The position numbers were made by a program, and so were the translations under genes. From contig NC_016482.1 in assembly GCF_000227115.2 (NCBI RefSeq), positions 310,001-374,000 on the forward strand: a stretch of 64,000 nt of DNA. The letters run 5' to 3'. This document shows positions 9,037-18,581 of this stretch, piece after piece; the stretch's first letter is position 1; the number at the start of each line of letters is the position of its first letter. Below the pieces are notes generated by a model. That model did not search any database. It was not told the DNA's origin and worked only from the letters and a program-made list of their open reading frames with translations. The DNA comes from Naumovozyma dairenensis CBS 421 (lineage: Eukaryota; Ascomycota; Saccharomycetes; Saccharomycetales; Saccharomycetaceae).

Positions 9037-10221
9037 ATGGAAATAAATAAGTGTTCTTCTTTCAATGGAACGATTGATGATGACTATGAGACCATCGAGA
9101 AGGGCAGATATTGGCTATATGTTTCATTAGGTTGTCCCTTTGCTCATCGGGCATTAATTGCTAGGTCCCTACTAGGGTTGAACGATTTAATTGGAATTAG
9201 TGTTGTACATTGGCATTTAGAACCATCCAAGAGTTGGGAATTATTCGTACCACCAAATAATGACACGGTTAGTGATGAAGATACTAGGAGATCATTAACA
9301 GATTCTGAAATCAATATTGAAAGTAAGAATGAACAAGGGCAAGAACAAGCAAAGTGGAAGATCGATGATAGATTTTTCCAAGTGGATGGTGGTATAATCA
9401 CAACAAGATGCAATGAATCAGCTTCTTCATTTGCTGATATTAAAGTTGATGATAAACGTGAATGGTTTGATTTCACGTATGATCCTATTGAAAATGTTCA
9501 TTATTTAAGAGAATTGTATGATAAATCTGAGAAATATTATGATTGTAAATATACTGGTAGAATCACTGTTCCTGTTTTATGGGATTCTCAAAGGAAAACT
9601 ATTATTAATAATGAATCATCTGAAATTATTCGAATTTTCAATTCAATAAATCAGAAAAGACCAGAGAATAATCGTATTGGTTATGATTTATATCCAAATA
9701 AGTTACATGATGAAATCGATGATTTGAATTCTTGGATTTATGAAAATGTCAATACGGGAGTTTATAAAGCAGGATTTACTGATGATCCCCAGGTATATGA
9801 AAGGATAGTTTTAAACTTATTTAAATATCTAGATAAAATTGAAGCTATTCTTTCCAAAAATTATAGTAAATTGGAAGAGAGATATTCGAGAGATAAGGAT
9901 TCTAATGATGAAATTATGAAAAGATATTATATGGTTGGAGAAGAAATAACGGAAGTTGATATTAGATTATATCCTACAATAATTCGATTTGACACAGTGT
10001 ATTATCAACATTTCAAATGTAATTTGAAAATGATTCGTTCTAATGAATATAAATATCTTAATCTTTGGTTAAAGAATCTTTATTGGAATTCTGAATTTGA
10101 AGCATTTAGAATGACAACAAATTTTGATCATTTAAAATTAGGTTATACAAGATCACAGCCAAAGATAAATCCTCTTGGTATAACACCATTAGGACCCAAG
10201 CCAGATATTGAACCATTATAA
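9037..10221 (+). CDS. ECM4/GTO3: Omega-class glutathione S-transferase (Ecm4/Gto2-Gto3 family)
   Basis: Glutathionyl-hydroquinone reductase / omega-class thiol transferase. The N-terminal thioredoxin-like domain holds KGRYWLYVSLGCPFAHRAL with the catalytic Cys33 in CPFA. The middle carries VPVLWD and NNESSEIIRIFNS (glutathione-binding cis-Pro and ESS motif), and the C-terminus TEVDIRLYPTIIRFD, YYQHFKCNL, and GITPLGPKPDIEPL matches the family exactly. At 394 residues it is slightly longer than S. cerevisiae Ecm4 (370), owing to an acidic insertion at about residues 70-110. Details such as HFKCNL and LGYTRSQP look more like Gto3 (YMR251W) than Ecm4 (YKR076W), but I cannot settle which ohnologue this is. 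Converges on GSF2. Confidence 0.88.
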   Translation: MEINKCSSFNGTIDDDYETIEKGRYWLYVSLGCPFAHRALIARSLLGLNDLIGISVVHWHLEPSKSWELFVPPNNDTVSDEDTRRSLTDSEINIESKNEQGQEQAKWKIDDRFFQVDGGIITTRCNESASSFADIKVDDKREWFDFTYDPIENVHYLRELYDKSEKYYDCKYTGRITVPVLWDSQRKTIINNESSEIIRIFNSINQKRPENNRIGYDLYPNKLHDEIDDLNSWIYENVNTGVYKAGFTDDPQVYERIVLNLFKYLDKIEAILSKNYSKLEERYSRDKDSNDEIMKRYYMVGEEITEVDIRLYPTIIRFDTVYYQHFKCNLKMIRSNEYKYLNLWLKNLYWNSEFEAFRMTTNFDHLKLGYTRSQPKINPLGITPLGPKPDIEPL

Positions 10222-10646
10222 TTATGAAAAATAACTTTTTTATTTTATTTTATTTTATTTTATTAAGATTGATTTAGTTTATTTATATATAAAAATAGTA
10301 TACAAGGGCAATACAATATAACATAATGTTTAAAGAAAATAATAAGAAAGATAGATTTTTTTTTTATCACGTAAAGGTAAAAAACGTGAAGAAAGTGAGG
10401 ATTGAGTGAGAGAGATAAAAAAACAGAGAAACAGGAAAAAAAAGGTAATATATATACATCGTTCATCACATTGTCATTATCATAATAATATTAACATTTT
10501 AATATTATTATTATTAGGAGGTTGTAGTAAGCTGTAGCTGTAGCTGTAGTAGTAGAGTCATAGTTGTATAAAATATATCAAAAAAGTAGGATTGAAAAAA
10601 AAAACAAGAGAAAAAAAAAAGATAGAAGGGAAGGAGAAAAACGGAC
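10222..10646. other. GTO-GSF2 convergent 3' region
   Basis: A 425-bp convergent 3' region. It starts with a TATTT repeat (about 10240-10264), likely part of the GTO terminator, then A-runs and short GTAGCT/GTAGTA repeats near 10530-10556. No gene is seen. Confidence 0.5.
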
Positions 10647-11843
10647 CTATTTAGTCTTCTTCTTTTCTTCCTTCTTTTGTTCCTTTTCTTCTTCTAATAA
10701 TTTTTGATCATTCAAATATACTTGTTTCCTTTTTGCTACCATTTTTTTAATTTTTTCATTTGGTTCATAAAGACCGAATCTTCTAAATCTTCTAATTTCC
10801 TCATTCATTTTACCCACGTCACCTTCACAGAGATCCAAATTTTCTTTTAAATTATTTTCCAATTCAATGAAATATTCTTCACTTAAGATAAATTTCCCAG
10901 TTTCCTCCATAGTTTTGAAAGTATCTGCGGTGAATCTTTCATTTAATGGAGTTTGGAAACCTTCACCATTATTTAATGGGATACCAGGTTTTGCAGCTGT
11001 TTTAATCATACCTGCTCTATAAGCTTGAACTGGGCCACCAAATTTATTGATGATATAACTATAGAAATTACTTTGATAAGAATCGTATCCACCTTTTTTG
11101 GAACCAATCCAACCGATGGAACGTAATAAATGTTTTAAATCATCATTTTTAATAAATTCTTGTGGAGATGCAGCTGTAGTTAATTTAATGATAGTAATTG
11201 GATTAAAAGTGATTGGATTAGCTATACCTAATTGTAAAAATAAAGTGATTAAACCAATTTTCAAAATATGGAAGATAAAGAAACACCATTGAGCCCAAAA
11301 TGATGAATAATTTGGTTGAATTTCTTCACGTAATTTATTAGCTAAATCGATTGAATCGAATCCCTTTTCCAAGATTGGGATAAGGATTCTTGATAATAAA
11401 TTTGTTACACAAATACCTGGAGTTGGAGAAATTACATCAGGTAAATCTGTATATAACCAAAATAACATTATCATGGAATATATGGTAATATATTTTTTGT
11501 TATATGACCATTTTGGTAATATCAATTGACCTGGCCATAATTGATCGAATAAAGGTTTCTCTTCATCAATTTTGGAAATGTATTGAGGTAAATCAGCATC
11601 ATAATCGAAGATAAGACAACCACCTTCTGTTAAATAACCTGGATGAGTAGATTTATTAAAATAGTCTGGTTTATAATTATGGAAGATTGAAGGTCTCAAT
11701 ACCATTGTATTAGCTAAGGCTTTTTCATTATTTTTATCAGTGGAGAATATTTGAGATAATTTTGTATTTATCTTTTCATCTCTTGATATTTGGAATGCAT
11801 AGTCCTTTTCAGTATCGTCATTTAATCTTAAGTAAACCTCCAT
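10647..11843 (-). CDS. GSF2: ER membrane chaperone Gsf2 (hexose transporter export)
   Basis: ER-membrane protein that helps fold and export hexose transporters such as Hxt1; loss alters glucose repression in S. cerevisiae (YML048W). The sequence matches across its length: LTEGGCLIFDYDADLP, PLFDQLWPGQLILPKWSYNK, YTDLPDVISPTPGICVTNLL, FLQLGIANPITFNP and EEIRRFRRFGLYEPNEK. Two hydrophobic segments stand out, at about residues 120-135 and 188-206. The C-terminus is Lys/Glu-rich and ends KKTK, a dilysine KKxx-type ER retrieval signal. It is 398 residues, close to the known length. Divergent from RSE1, as in S. cerevisiae. Confidence 0.93.
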   Translation of the reverse strand: MEVYLRLNDDTEKDYAFQISRDEKINTKLSQIFSTDKNNEKALANTMVLRPSIFHNYKPDYFNKSTHPGYLTEGGCLIFDYDADLPQYISKIDEEKPLFDQLWPGQLILPKWSYNKKYITIYSMIMLFWLYTDLPDVISPTPGICVTNLLSRILIPILEKGFDSIDLANKLREEIQPNYSSFWAQWCFFIFHILKIGLITLFLQLGIANPITFNPITIIKLTTAASPQEFIKNDDLKHLLRSIGWIGSKKGGYDSYQSNFYSYIINKFGGPVQAYRAGMIKTAAKPGIPLNNGEGFQTPLNERFTADTFKTMEETGKFILSEEYFIELENNLKENLDLCEGDVGKMNEEIRRFRRFGLYEPNEKIKKMVAKRKQVYLNDQKLLEEEKEQKKEEKKKTK

Positions 11844-11982
11844 TATATTTTATTGGTTGTGTAATTTGCAGGGGTAGGAAGTTGTCTTAAGAAGATATAT
11901 ATATATATATATCTGTATGTATATGTATAGAGTATATAAAGAGAATATATATAATAGGAAGAAGGGAATAAATATCTACCAG

Positions 11983-11991
11983 GGTGGCAAA
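11983..11991 (+). promoter_or_regulatory. PACE motif (Rpn4 site) 1 of 3
   Basis: Exact GGTGGCAAA, the proteasome-associated control element bound by Rpn4 in S. cerevisiae. It lies about 140 bp upstream of the GSF2 ATG. Function is inferred from the motif. Confidence 0.6.
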
Positions 11992-12370
11992 AAATAACAC
12001 ACAAGTATGTGTGTATGTATTATTTATATAAACAAATAAAAAAAAAAAAAAAATTAATTGTTTAAACTTGGGAATTAAATCTGGAGTATATGGGAGGAAG
12101 GAAGTGCGTGTGTGTGTGTCAAAGAAGAACTGCGAGCTACGAACTACGAACTAAGTAAGAATAAAGAAGGAAACACAAACACAAACACAAACACAAACAC
12201 AAACAGAGAGAGAACAAGAAAGAGAGAGAGGGAAAACTTGAAAACAACTAAAATGTGGAGAAAGAGGGCAAACAACCAAGCGTCACTTCTCTGGGCCGTC
12301 GGTGGGGAGGGGTGGAACGTTACTGCGGTGGGTGCACATACCGTATATATTACACGTTAAGTTCAGCTAA

Positions 12371-12401
12371 GATGCGGGTAGCCCTTGGGGTTACCCGCAT
12401 C
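12371..12401. promoter_or_regulatory. 31-bp inverted repeat with Reb1 core
   Basis: Arms GATGCGGGTA and TACCCGCATC are perfect complements. After one G/T mismatch position, CCC and GGG continue the pairing around the central TTG. The right arm contains TTACCCGC, a Reb1 consensus; the left arm gives the inverted core with one mismatch. It could act as a paired Reb1 site or fold into a hairpin. It is not near a stop codon, so it is not a terminator. Confidence 0.7.
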
Positions 12402-12412
12402 GAGGCTGTCAC

Positions 12413-12421
12413 GGTGGCAAA
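12413..12421 (+). promoter_or_regulatory. PACE motif (Rpn4 site) 2 of 3
   Basis: Exact GGTGGCAAA preceded by C, as in many S. cerevisiae PACE sites. It lies 12 bp from the end of the Reb1-containing inverted repeat. Confidence 0.65.
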
Positions 12422-12731
12422 TTCTTAAAACCGTCTGCAGCTCCCGTGGAAAATGCATCTTCCATTAACGTCCGCGGGACCCAAAGAAGAAAAGAGAAGA
12501 GAAAAGAGAAAAAACAAGACAAGACAAGACAAGACAAGACAAGAGGGTAACCCCCACGAAGATTTGTCAGAGAAGTTAAATAAAGCAGTACGTAAGTTAT
12601 TATAATAATAAGAATACAGTTTAATATTATATAATATCACATTCAATATGTGTGCTGCTTACACATCCACGTCCCATACATAGTATACGTCACTTACGTA
12701 TACAACTCAGCTCAGCTGCAAACCAACCCTC

Positions 12732-12740
12732 GGTGGCAAA
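12732..12740 (+). promoter_or_regulatory. PACE motif (Rpn4 site) 3 of 3
   Basis: Exact CGGTGGCAAA, about 100 bp upstream of the RSE1 ATG. It has the same orientation as the other two copies in this promoter region. Confidence 0.65.
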
Positions 12741-12837
12741 TCTGATATATACTTCTGTCTCCACCCACATCTACAATCTACAATCTACAATCTACTTCTA
12801 CAAACTACGCCTACAATCTACATTTGTCTGTACTATA

Positions 12838-15800
12838 ATGAACACTGAAGCTCAACAACATGAACATGAACATGAACAAGAACTAACATTATACCATCTG
12901 ACTCTACAATCAAAATCAAACTATACTCATTCCACTATAGGCCATTTCGTAAATATCCATTCAGAACATGCATACGATAGCAAATCATCAACAAAATTAC
13001 CACTACAATTGTGTTTAGCCACTGAGAACCATTTAGAATTTTATGATGTATCCAATGGCCATCTAAACAAATTTTTTCAATCCATTGAATTCCAATTTAA
13101 AATAATTAATTGTAAATCTTTAACTCCAAAGGAATCGAATTGTTCATTTATCGTCATCACCACTGATAATGGAGATTTCTCAATCATCAAATTGTCATTA
13201 CAAAATAATAATAATAATAACAACAATTATAACATAAAAACTATACTTAATTATCAATTCACAAGATCTGGTATAAGAAGATTATCACCCATTCAATTCT
13301 TAGAAATTAATGATGATTCTTTAACAATTATATTGTCTGCATTGGAAAAAAATAAATTGATCTTCAATTTAACTTATTCAAAAAATGACTCATCTTTACA
13401 AATAATGGATTCCTCTCCATTAGAAATCATTAAATCTAATTTCATTACAATGATTTTAATTAATTGTTATAATAAGAATAATAATATCTCGAACATAGTT
13501 TCATCTCATCATTATCATCATAAAGAAAACCCATTCTTTGCATCCATTGAAATAGATACCATTACAAATGATTTCTTCTTAATCTTTTATATGATTGATT
13601 TAAATTTAAATCTAATCATTAAGAAAAATCAATTGAAATTATCAGATAAGAATATTAATTTCTTGTGCTCTTTACCAAATGATCTTATAACAACAACAAA
13701 CAAGAATAATAATACAAAAGTTGATACCCCATTGCCATCACCTTTAGTATTATTAGGTTTCAATGATTATATATTAATTAAAGATTTAAATAATCATTAT
13801 AATATTAAATTGGATATACCAAATAATAACAACCTTTCATTGAAGAAAAATTATCCAACTACTATAATAAATGGTATCATTCAAAAATTAAATTCAAAAG
13901 ATAATGATAATTCATATTTAATATTATTACAATCAAATAATGGTGACCTTTTCAAATTGAATTTTAATTCATTGAAAAATAATTTTAAATTATCATATTT
14001 CGATTCCATTCCAATGGCTCAATCTTTAAATATCTTTAAAAATGGTCTATTATTTGTTAATAATGAATTTAATAACAATTATTTATTACAATTTGAAAAC
14101 ATTAACACCACAGAATCAATCCATAACAGTGAAGAAGACAATTTTTATAAGTTGAATAATTTAATAATACCTTCTTCAAATAATAATAATAATAATATTC
14201 AAAAAAATTTAAACCCAATCATTTCATCATCATACTCACATTCTCAAAATAATACTAACATAGATTTATGGATAAATTCTATGAATTCAAAATTATTTAA
14301 TTTAACTAATTCAATTAATTTCATTGATATAATTAATTCAAATTTACCCCCAAATGTGAAAAATTTATGGTCATTATCTTTACATCCAAAAACAGTCTCT
14401 CATTATCATGATATATTATTCTTAGCCTTTAATAATTCTATGATAATTCTAAAAATTAAACCCGATTCGATGGAAAATTTATCATTCAAACATACAAATC
14501 CATTCATAATGAAAAATGATTGCACTCTTTTAATTAAAAAATTAGGAAATTTAATCATTCAAGTTTGTAAAAATCAATTTAAACAAATTACATTCTCTAT
14601 TGAGGAAAAAAATGATGATTATAATTTCGTTGAAAAATCTGTTTGGTATCCACCAGCTGGTATTCATATAATACATTCCATTGCAACAAATTCACAGTTA
14701 ATATTAGCATTATCAAATAATGAAATCATTTATTTCCAATTGTATGATACTACTACTACTACTAATAATAATAATAATATTAACTATACAAATAACCAGG
14801 ATTCATTAATTGAATATCAAAATAATCCGAATTTCTCAAATTTCATTAAATCCATTGATTTAATAAACTCATCATCATCTTCATCTTCTTCTTCTTCTTC
14901 TTCCTCCTCTTCCCATTATAGTGATTATTTGGCTATCGCTCTTGATAATTCAACAATTAATATATTATCATTAAAGAGAAATAATCAAGATGAATTCTTG
15001 GAAGTTGTTTCATTACAAAATACAATGGCTCCAATAAATGATTTAAAATTAATTTCAAATAATTATAATAATAGTAATAAGCAAATCAATTTACATGTTA
15101 CATTAACAAATGGTGTTTATATGAATTCTAAAATTAACCCATTAAATGGTCAAATCTTTGATGTTAAATTGAAATATTTAGGTCCAAACCAGATTAATCT
15201 TTCCTCTTTATCATCATTGAATTTATTACAAAAATCTGACAATGAAGATGAAGATGAAGATGAGGAAGATAGCGACGAAGATAGTGATAACAATGGTAAG
15301 ATAAATGAAACAATAATAAAAAAGCGATCTTCTCAAAAAACATATAATTGTGTCATTATTCATTCTTTAAAGAATTCATGGATATCATACGAATATGATT
15401 CATTATTATACATTAGACCAATTCAATTCGCTAATACAAACCAAAGTCTAATCAAAATTACCTCTTTTAAAACCGAATCAATCCCAATAAATGGTTGTTG
15501 TGCACTATCATCTTCAGGTAATTTAATAATTGGAACTATGAATGATTTCATTTTTAAAGATAACAATAACTGGTTTAATTTAAATGAATTCATAATGCCA
15601 AATGTGTTTGATCATAAACAAGAAGATGACGACAACGCTGAAAATGAAAATGACAGTAATAGCGATGAAGAAGATGAAGACGAAGATGAAGACGAAATTA
15701 CTGGAATCACTAAAATAAATTATAGAAATAAAGCAATTTTATCATTGAATGAATCCCATGCACAAATCATCATAGAAAATTCAATTGCAAACTCATCAAA

Positions 15801-17091
15801 TTGTCGTATATCAATTTTCAATACCACAACAAAATCATTCCTAAAAAATGCAAATGTTGTAGAAAATACGTACTACCATATATTATCAAACATTAAATGT
15901 CTTAGTGCTATCATTACTAAGTTTTCTTCAACAATAAATCATTTAATTCTTGCAACAAACGATATGAAACTATTAACTTTTAAATTAACGTTCCATGCAG
16001 GATCAGAATCTAAAGCAAAACGGAAATTATTCTCAAATTTTAAATTGGAATCATTACATGAAACATTAATAAGTGACCATATTTATACAATGGTTGAATT
16101 TAATCAAATGATCTTATTATCATCCTTAAATAATCTAATACTATTAAATTTGGGTAAAAAACAATTATTAAAAAAATCGATAACTATAATTTCCAAAAAA
16201 TTATCTATTAAGAAGATTGTTAAAATAACTCAATGGAATAATGAAAGAATTGCCGTTGGCGAATTGAATGAATCAGTAACGTTCTTCCAGTTTGATTCAT
16301 TAACAAACTCATTCATCCCATTAGCTGATGATATTACCAAAAGGCATGTCACTTCTTTACTTTTTTTAGATAAATCAACTGTCATTGGAGGTGATAAATT
16401 CGGTAATGTTTGGACATTAAGATTATCAAGGGAAAATGAAAGGAAAGTTTTAAATGCCCAATCCATTGCAAATGCTTCCGCATCATCATCATCGTCGTCG
16501 TCGTTATCATTCCAAGAACTTTTAAACAGAAATATAACTAAATCAACACAAATTAACAAAAGTAACATATATGACGTCCCATTCAAATTGAAACTATTGA
16601 ATCATTTTTTCATTAATGATATAATATTGAATTTCCATTTAATTGAAAATATAAATTGGTCAGATAGACCAACTATTATCTATACTACTTTACAAGGTTC
16701 AATTGGATGTCTAATCCCATTATTATCTAAATCTCAAATCATCATATTGAAACAAATTGAAAAAAAATTATCTAATGTTGATACAATATTAAATGATCAC
16801 AACGAAGATGACGAAATAACAAACGATAATGATGCAGAAAGGGAAATTAAGAAGAAAAATAAGGGTACTGATGATGAATTCATCATGTATTCAATTGTTG
16901 GTAGAGATCATTCGAAATATAGAGGTTATTATACTCCTGTTAGGAATGTCATTGATGGTGATTTATGTGAAACTTTTTCAACATATAAGTCTATTGAAAA
17001 GGATAAATTAACAAAATCAATTGGTAAGAAAAATTTAAATGCAAATGACATTATTAAATATATTAACGAAATTAGAACTAATTACTTATAG
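12838..17091 (+). CDS. RSE1: U2 snRNP SF3b complex subunit Rse1 (SF3b130/SAP130)
   Basis: Large beta-propeller scaffold of the SF3b complex, needed for U2 snRNP binding and pre-spliceosome assembly in the nucleus; essential in S. cerevisiae (YML049C). From the ATG at 12838 (MNTEAQQHEHEHEQELTLYH) the protein is 1417 residues, slightly over the known 1361. N-terminal propeller segments such as LYHLTLQSKSNYTHSTIGHF and the C-terminal CPSF_A-type region (VVGRDHSKYRGYY, NVIDGDLCETFSTYKSIEKD) are recognisable. The extra length is Asn runs, a long Ser run encoded near 14866-14912 and acidic DEDEDE tracts near 15250 and 15670. The frame is open back to 12652 but has no ATG there, so 12838 is the start. 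GSF2 on one side and AIM32 on the other match chromosome XIII synteny. Confidence 0.93.
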   Translation: MNTEAQQHEHEHEQELTLYHLTLQSKSNYTHSTIGHFVNIHSEHAYDSKSSTKLPLQLCLATENHLEFYDVSNGHLNKFFQSIEFQFKIINCKSLTPKESNCSFIVITTDNGDFSIIKLSLQNNNNNNNNYNIKTILNYQFTRSGIRRLSPIQFLEINDDSLTIILSALEKNKLIFNLTYSKNDSSLQIMDSSPLEIIKSNFITMILINCYNKNNNISNIVSSHHYHHKENPFFASIEIDTITNDFFLIFYMIDLNLNLIIKKNQLKLSDKNINFLCSLPNDLITTTNKNNNTKVDTPLPSPLVLLGFNDYILIKDLNNHYNIKLDIPNNNNLSLKKNYPTTIINGIIQKLNSKDNDNSYLILLQSNNGDLFKLNFNSLKNNFKLSYFDSIPMAQSLNIFKNGLLFVNNEFNNNYLLQFENINTTESIHNSEEDNFYKLNNLIIPSSNNNNNNIQKNLNPIISSSYSHSQNNTNIDLWINSMNSKLFNLTNSINFIDIINSNLPPNVKNLWSLSLHPKTVSHYHDILFLAFNNSMIILKIKPDSMENLSFKHTNPFIMKNDCTLLIKKLGNLIIQVCKNQFKQITFSIEEKNDDYNFVEKSVWYPPAGIHIIHSIATNSQLILALSNNEIIYFQLYDTTTTTNNNNNINYTNNQDSLIEYQNNPNFSNFIKSIDLINSSSSSSSSSSSSSSSHYSDYLAIALDNSTINILSLKRNNQDEFLEVVSLQNTMAPINDLKLISNNYNNSNKQINLHVTLTNGVYMNSKINPLNGQIFDVKLKYLGPNQINLSSLSSLNLLQKSDNEDEDEDEEDSDEDSDNNGKINETIIKKRSSQKTYNCVIIHSLKNSWISYEYDSLLYIRPIQFANTNQSLIKITSFKTESIPINGCCALSSSGNLIIGTMNDFIFKDNNNWFNLNEFIMPNVFDHKQEDDDNAENENDSNSDEEDEDEDEDEITGITKINYRNKAILSLNESHAQIIIENSIANSSNCRISIFNTTTKSFLKNANVVENTYYHILSNIKCLSAIITKFSSTINHLILATNDMKLLTFKLTFHAGSESKAKRKLFSNFKLESLHETLISDHIYTMVEFNQMILLSSLNNLILLNLGKKQLLKKSITIISKKLSIKKIVKITQWNNERIAVGELNESVTFFQFDSLTNSFIPLADDITKRHVTSLLFLDKSTVIGGDKFGNVWTLRLSRENERKVLNAQSIANASASSSSSSSLSFQELLNRNITKSTQINKSNIYDVPFKLKLLNHFFINDIILNFHLIENINWSDRPTIIYTTLQGSIGCLIPLLSKSQIIILKQIEKKLSNVDTILNDHNEDDEITNDNDAEREIKKKNKGTDDEFIMYSIVGRDHSKYRGYYTPVRNVIDGDLCETFSTYKSIEKDKLTKSIGKKNLNANDIIKYINEIRTNYL

Positions 17092-17202
17092 ACAGTAAAA
17101 AAAGAAGCGGTATCGCAGTCATTCTTTCTATTCGTAAAGATAAATATTTACAAGTTGCGGATATCTTACAACTTCCTCCTGTAAGAATATTAATAATATA
17201 TA

Positions 17203-18105
17203 TTATTTTTGCATGGAAACTCCACCTCTATATAATTCCTTTATTATCTTTTTATTTTCGAGACTATCACATAAAGTTTTTAAATTGGGCGGCAACACCT
17301 TACCAAACCATAAACAATCCGCAAGTTCCTTATTCTTATCATCATTTTTGATTTGGTTATAATATATAACATTTCCTGCATATTTATGACCCCCAATATG
17401 GGAAATTATTGCAATATTTTTCTTATCCCCATAGTATTTCTCAAATAAGGGGACCAATTCATGTCCGATAATACCACAACGTTCATCACGTTGTTGATGA
17501 CCACATATAAATATCCAATCCTTTAAACATTCTTCGTAATTCTTCCATAATACTGGCATATTATCATTTGGTTTGCATTTCAAAAATTGGATAAATTTAT
17601 CTACTTCAACTTTATCTTTCTTAATCTTATAAATTTTATAATCAGGCAATACCAATACATGACAAATATTTTCATTCTTACTCAATTTCAATTCTCCCCA
17701 CGTATGATTTTGTAAAGAAATAGCATTTATTAAAATATCATTCCCTTCATTCTCGAATCTAAACGAATCTTGTAATTGTTTAATGACATTAAATGGCCAA
17801 CTTAATCCATCCATTTTCAAATTACTACACCATTGAAAACCAGAAACACCTATAGGAGAAATCAACAAAACATGACGATTATAAGCAGGGATTAAACCAA
17901 AACCCTTTGCATTAGCAGGAAGACAACTTTCTAATTTATTCTCCTTATCACATAGTTTACATTCATTAATATCTCGTTCATAGTCCTTAACTTCTTTTGT
18001 TTGAATTATTGTTGGAACACTTATTATCGAGTATTTCGTGTGGAGAGACTTTCTTATTCTCAAAACATTAACATTGCTACTATTCCTGAATATCGGCTTT
18101 AGCAT
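17203..18105 (-). CDS. AIM32: Mitochondrial thioredoxin-like [2Fe-2S] protein Aim32
   Basis: Thioredoxin-like ferredoxin-domain protein of mitochondria, linked in S. cerevisiae (YML050W) to redox quality control of import substrates. The basic start MLKPIFRNSSNVNVLRIRKS is a likely presequence. The cluster ligands are visible: CGHQQRDERC gives Cys201 and Cys210 (CX8C), and HIGGHKYAGN gives His236 and His240, the same four-ligand arrangement as in Aim32. The C-terminus (LWFGKVLPPNLKTLCD, KELYRGGVSMQK) also matches. It is 300 residues, near the S. cerevisiae size. The stop is 111 bp from the RSE1 stop (convergent). GAL80 follows on the same strand. Confidence 0.92.
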   Translation of the reverse strand: MLKPIFRNSSNVNVLRIRKSLHTKYSIISVPTIIQTKEVKDYERDINECKLCDKENKLESCLPANAKGFGLIPAYNRHVLLISPIGVSGFQWCSNLKMDGLSWPFNVIKQLQDSFRFENEGNDILINAISLQNHTWGELKLSKNENICHVLVLPDYKIYKIKKDKVEVDKFIQFLKCKPNDNMPVLWKNYEECLKDWIFICGHQQRDERCGIIGHELVPLFEKYYGDKKNIAIISHIGGHKYAGNVIYYNQIKNDDKNKELADCLWFGKVLPPNLKTLCDSLENKKIIKELYRGGVSMQK

Positions 18106-18581
18106 TCTGTTCTCATGTTTACATATCCTGTTGCTATGATAGGCACCCTTAGAAAAAGGGAAGATCTCCTCAGTTTACAATATTATATATATATATATAT
18201 ATATATAATGACTAGACCAGTAGGTATTTAAGGTTTGAAACACTTTAGAAAGTTGACGCGTTTGTGATAATCTGGTTTGTCATTTTGGTGTTAAGATAGA
18301 CTTGTGTAACTGGATTGCCAAATATATTACAATTCATTAAGCTCTATTATACATTCTTTTATTGTTATATATTCTTGTTTATATTAGAATTATATTAGTA
18401 CAAGGAGGGTGTTTCCCGTTATATTTAGTCGTTTCATAAATTTGTCGTTTTTTTCATTGCTTCATTATGATGGTTACAGATTAAGGTCGGATATTGAAAA
18501 AGTAATTAAGAAATTTTTATTGTTTTTAATTTCTTAGTGGAAAAGTCATTAATGCATGTTTTGTGTAATAATAATATATTA
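18106..18581. other. AIM32 upstream / GAL80 downstream region
   Basis: AIM32 promoter merged with the GAL80 3' region. It holds an (AT)n tract at about 18184-18208 and an ACGCGT (MCB-like) hexamer at 18256-18261 some 150 bp upstream of the AIM32 ATG. No gene is seen. Confidence 0.45.

Larger units (their letters stand above)
11844..12837. other. GSF2-RSE1 divergent promoter region
   Basis: A 994-bp divergent promoter rich in signals: (AT)n at 11896-11912; GGTGGCAAA at 11983, 12413 and 12732; an ACAAAC hexamer repeat at about 12172-12204; a 31-bp inverted repeat with a Reb1 core at 12371-12401; five AAGAC units at 12516-12540; and CTACAATCT repeats at about 12773-12800. The frame reading into RSE1 from 12652 starts with GTG, not ATG, and is leader. 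Confidence 0.6.

Noticed and set aside
12652..12837. 62-residue N-terminal extension of RSE1
   Set aside because: Starts at GTG, overlaps the third PACE motif and leader repeats, and has no counterpart in Rse1.
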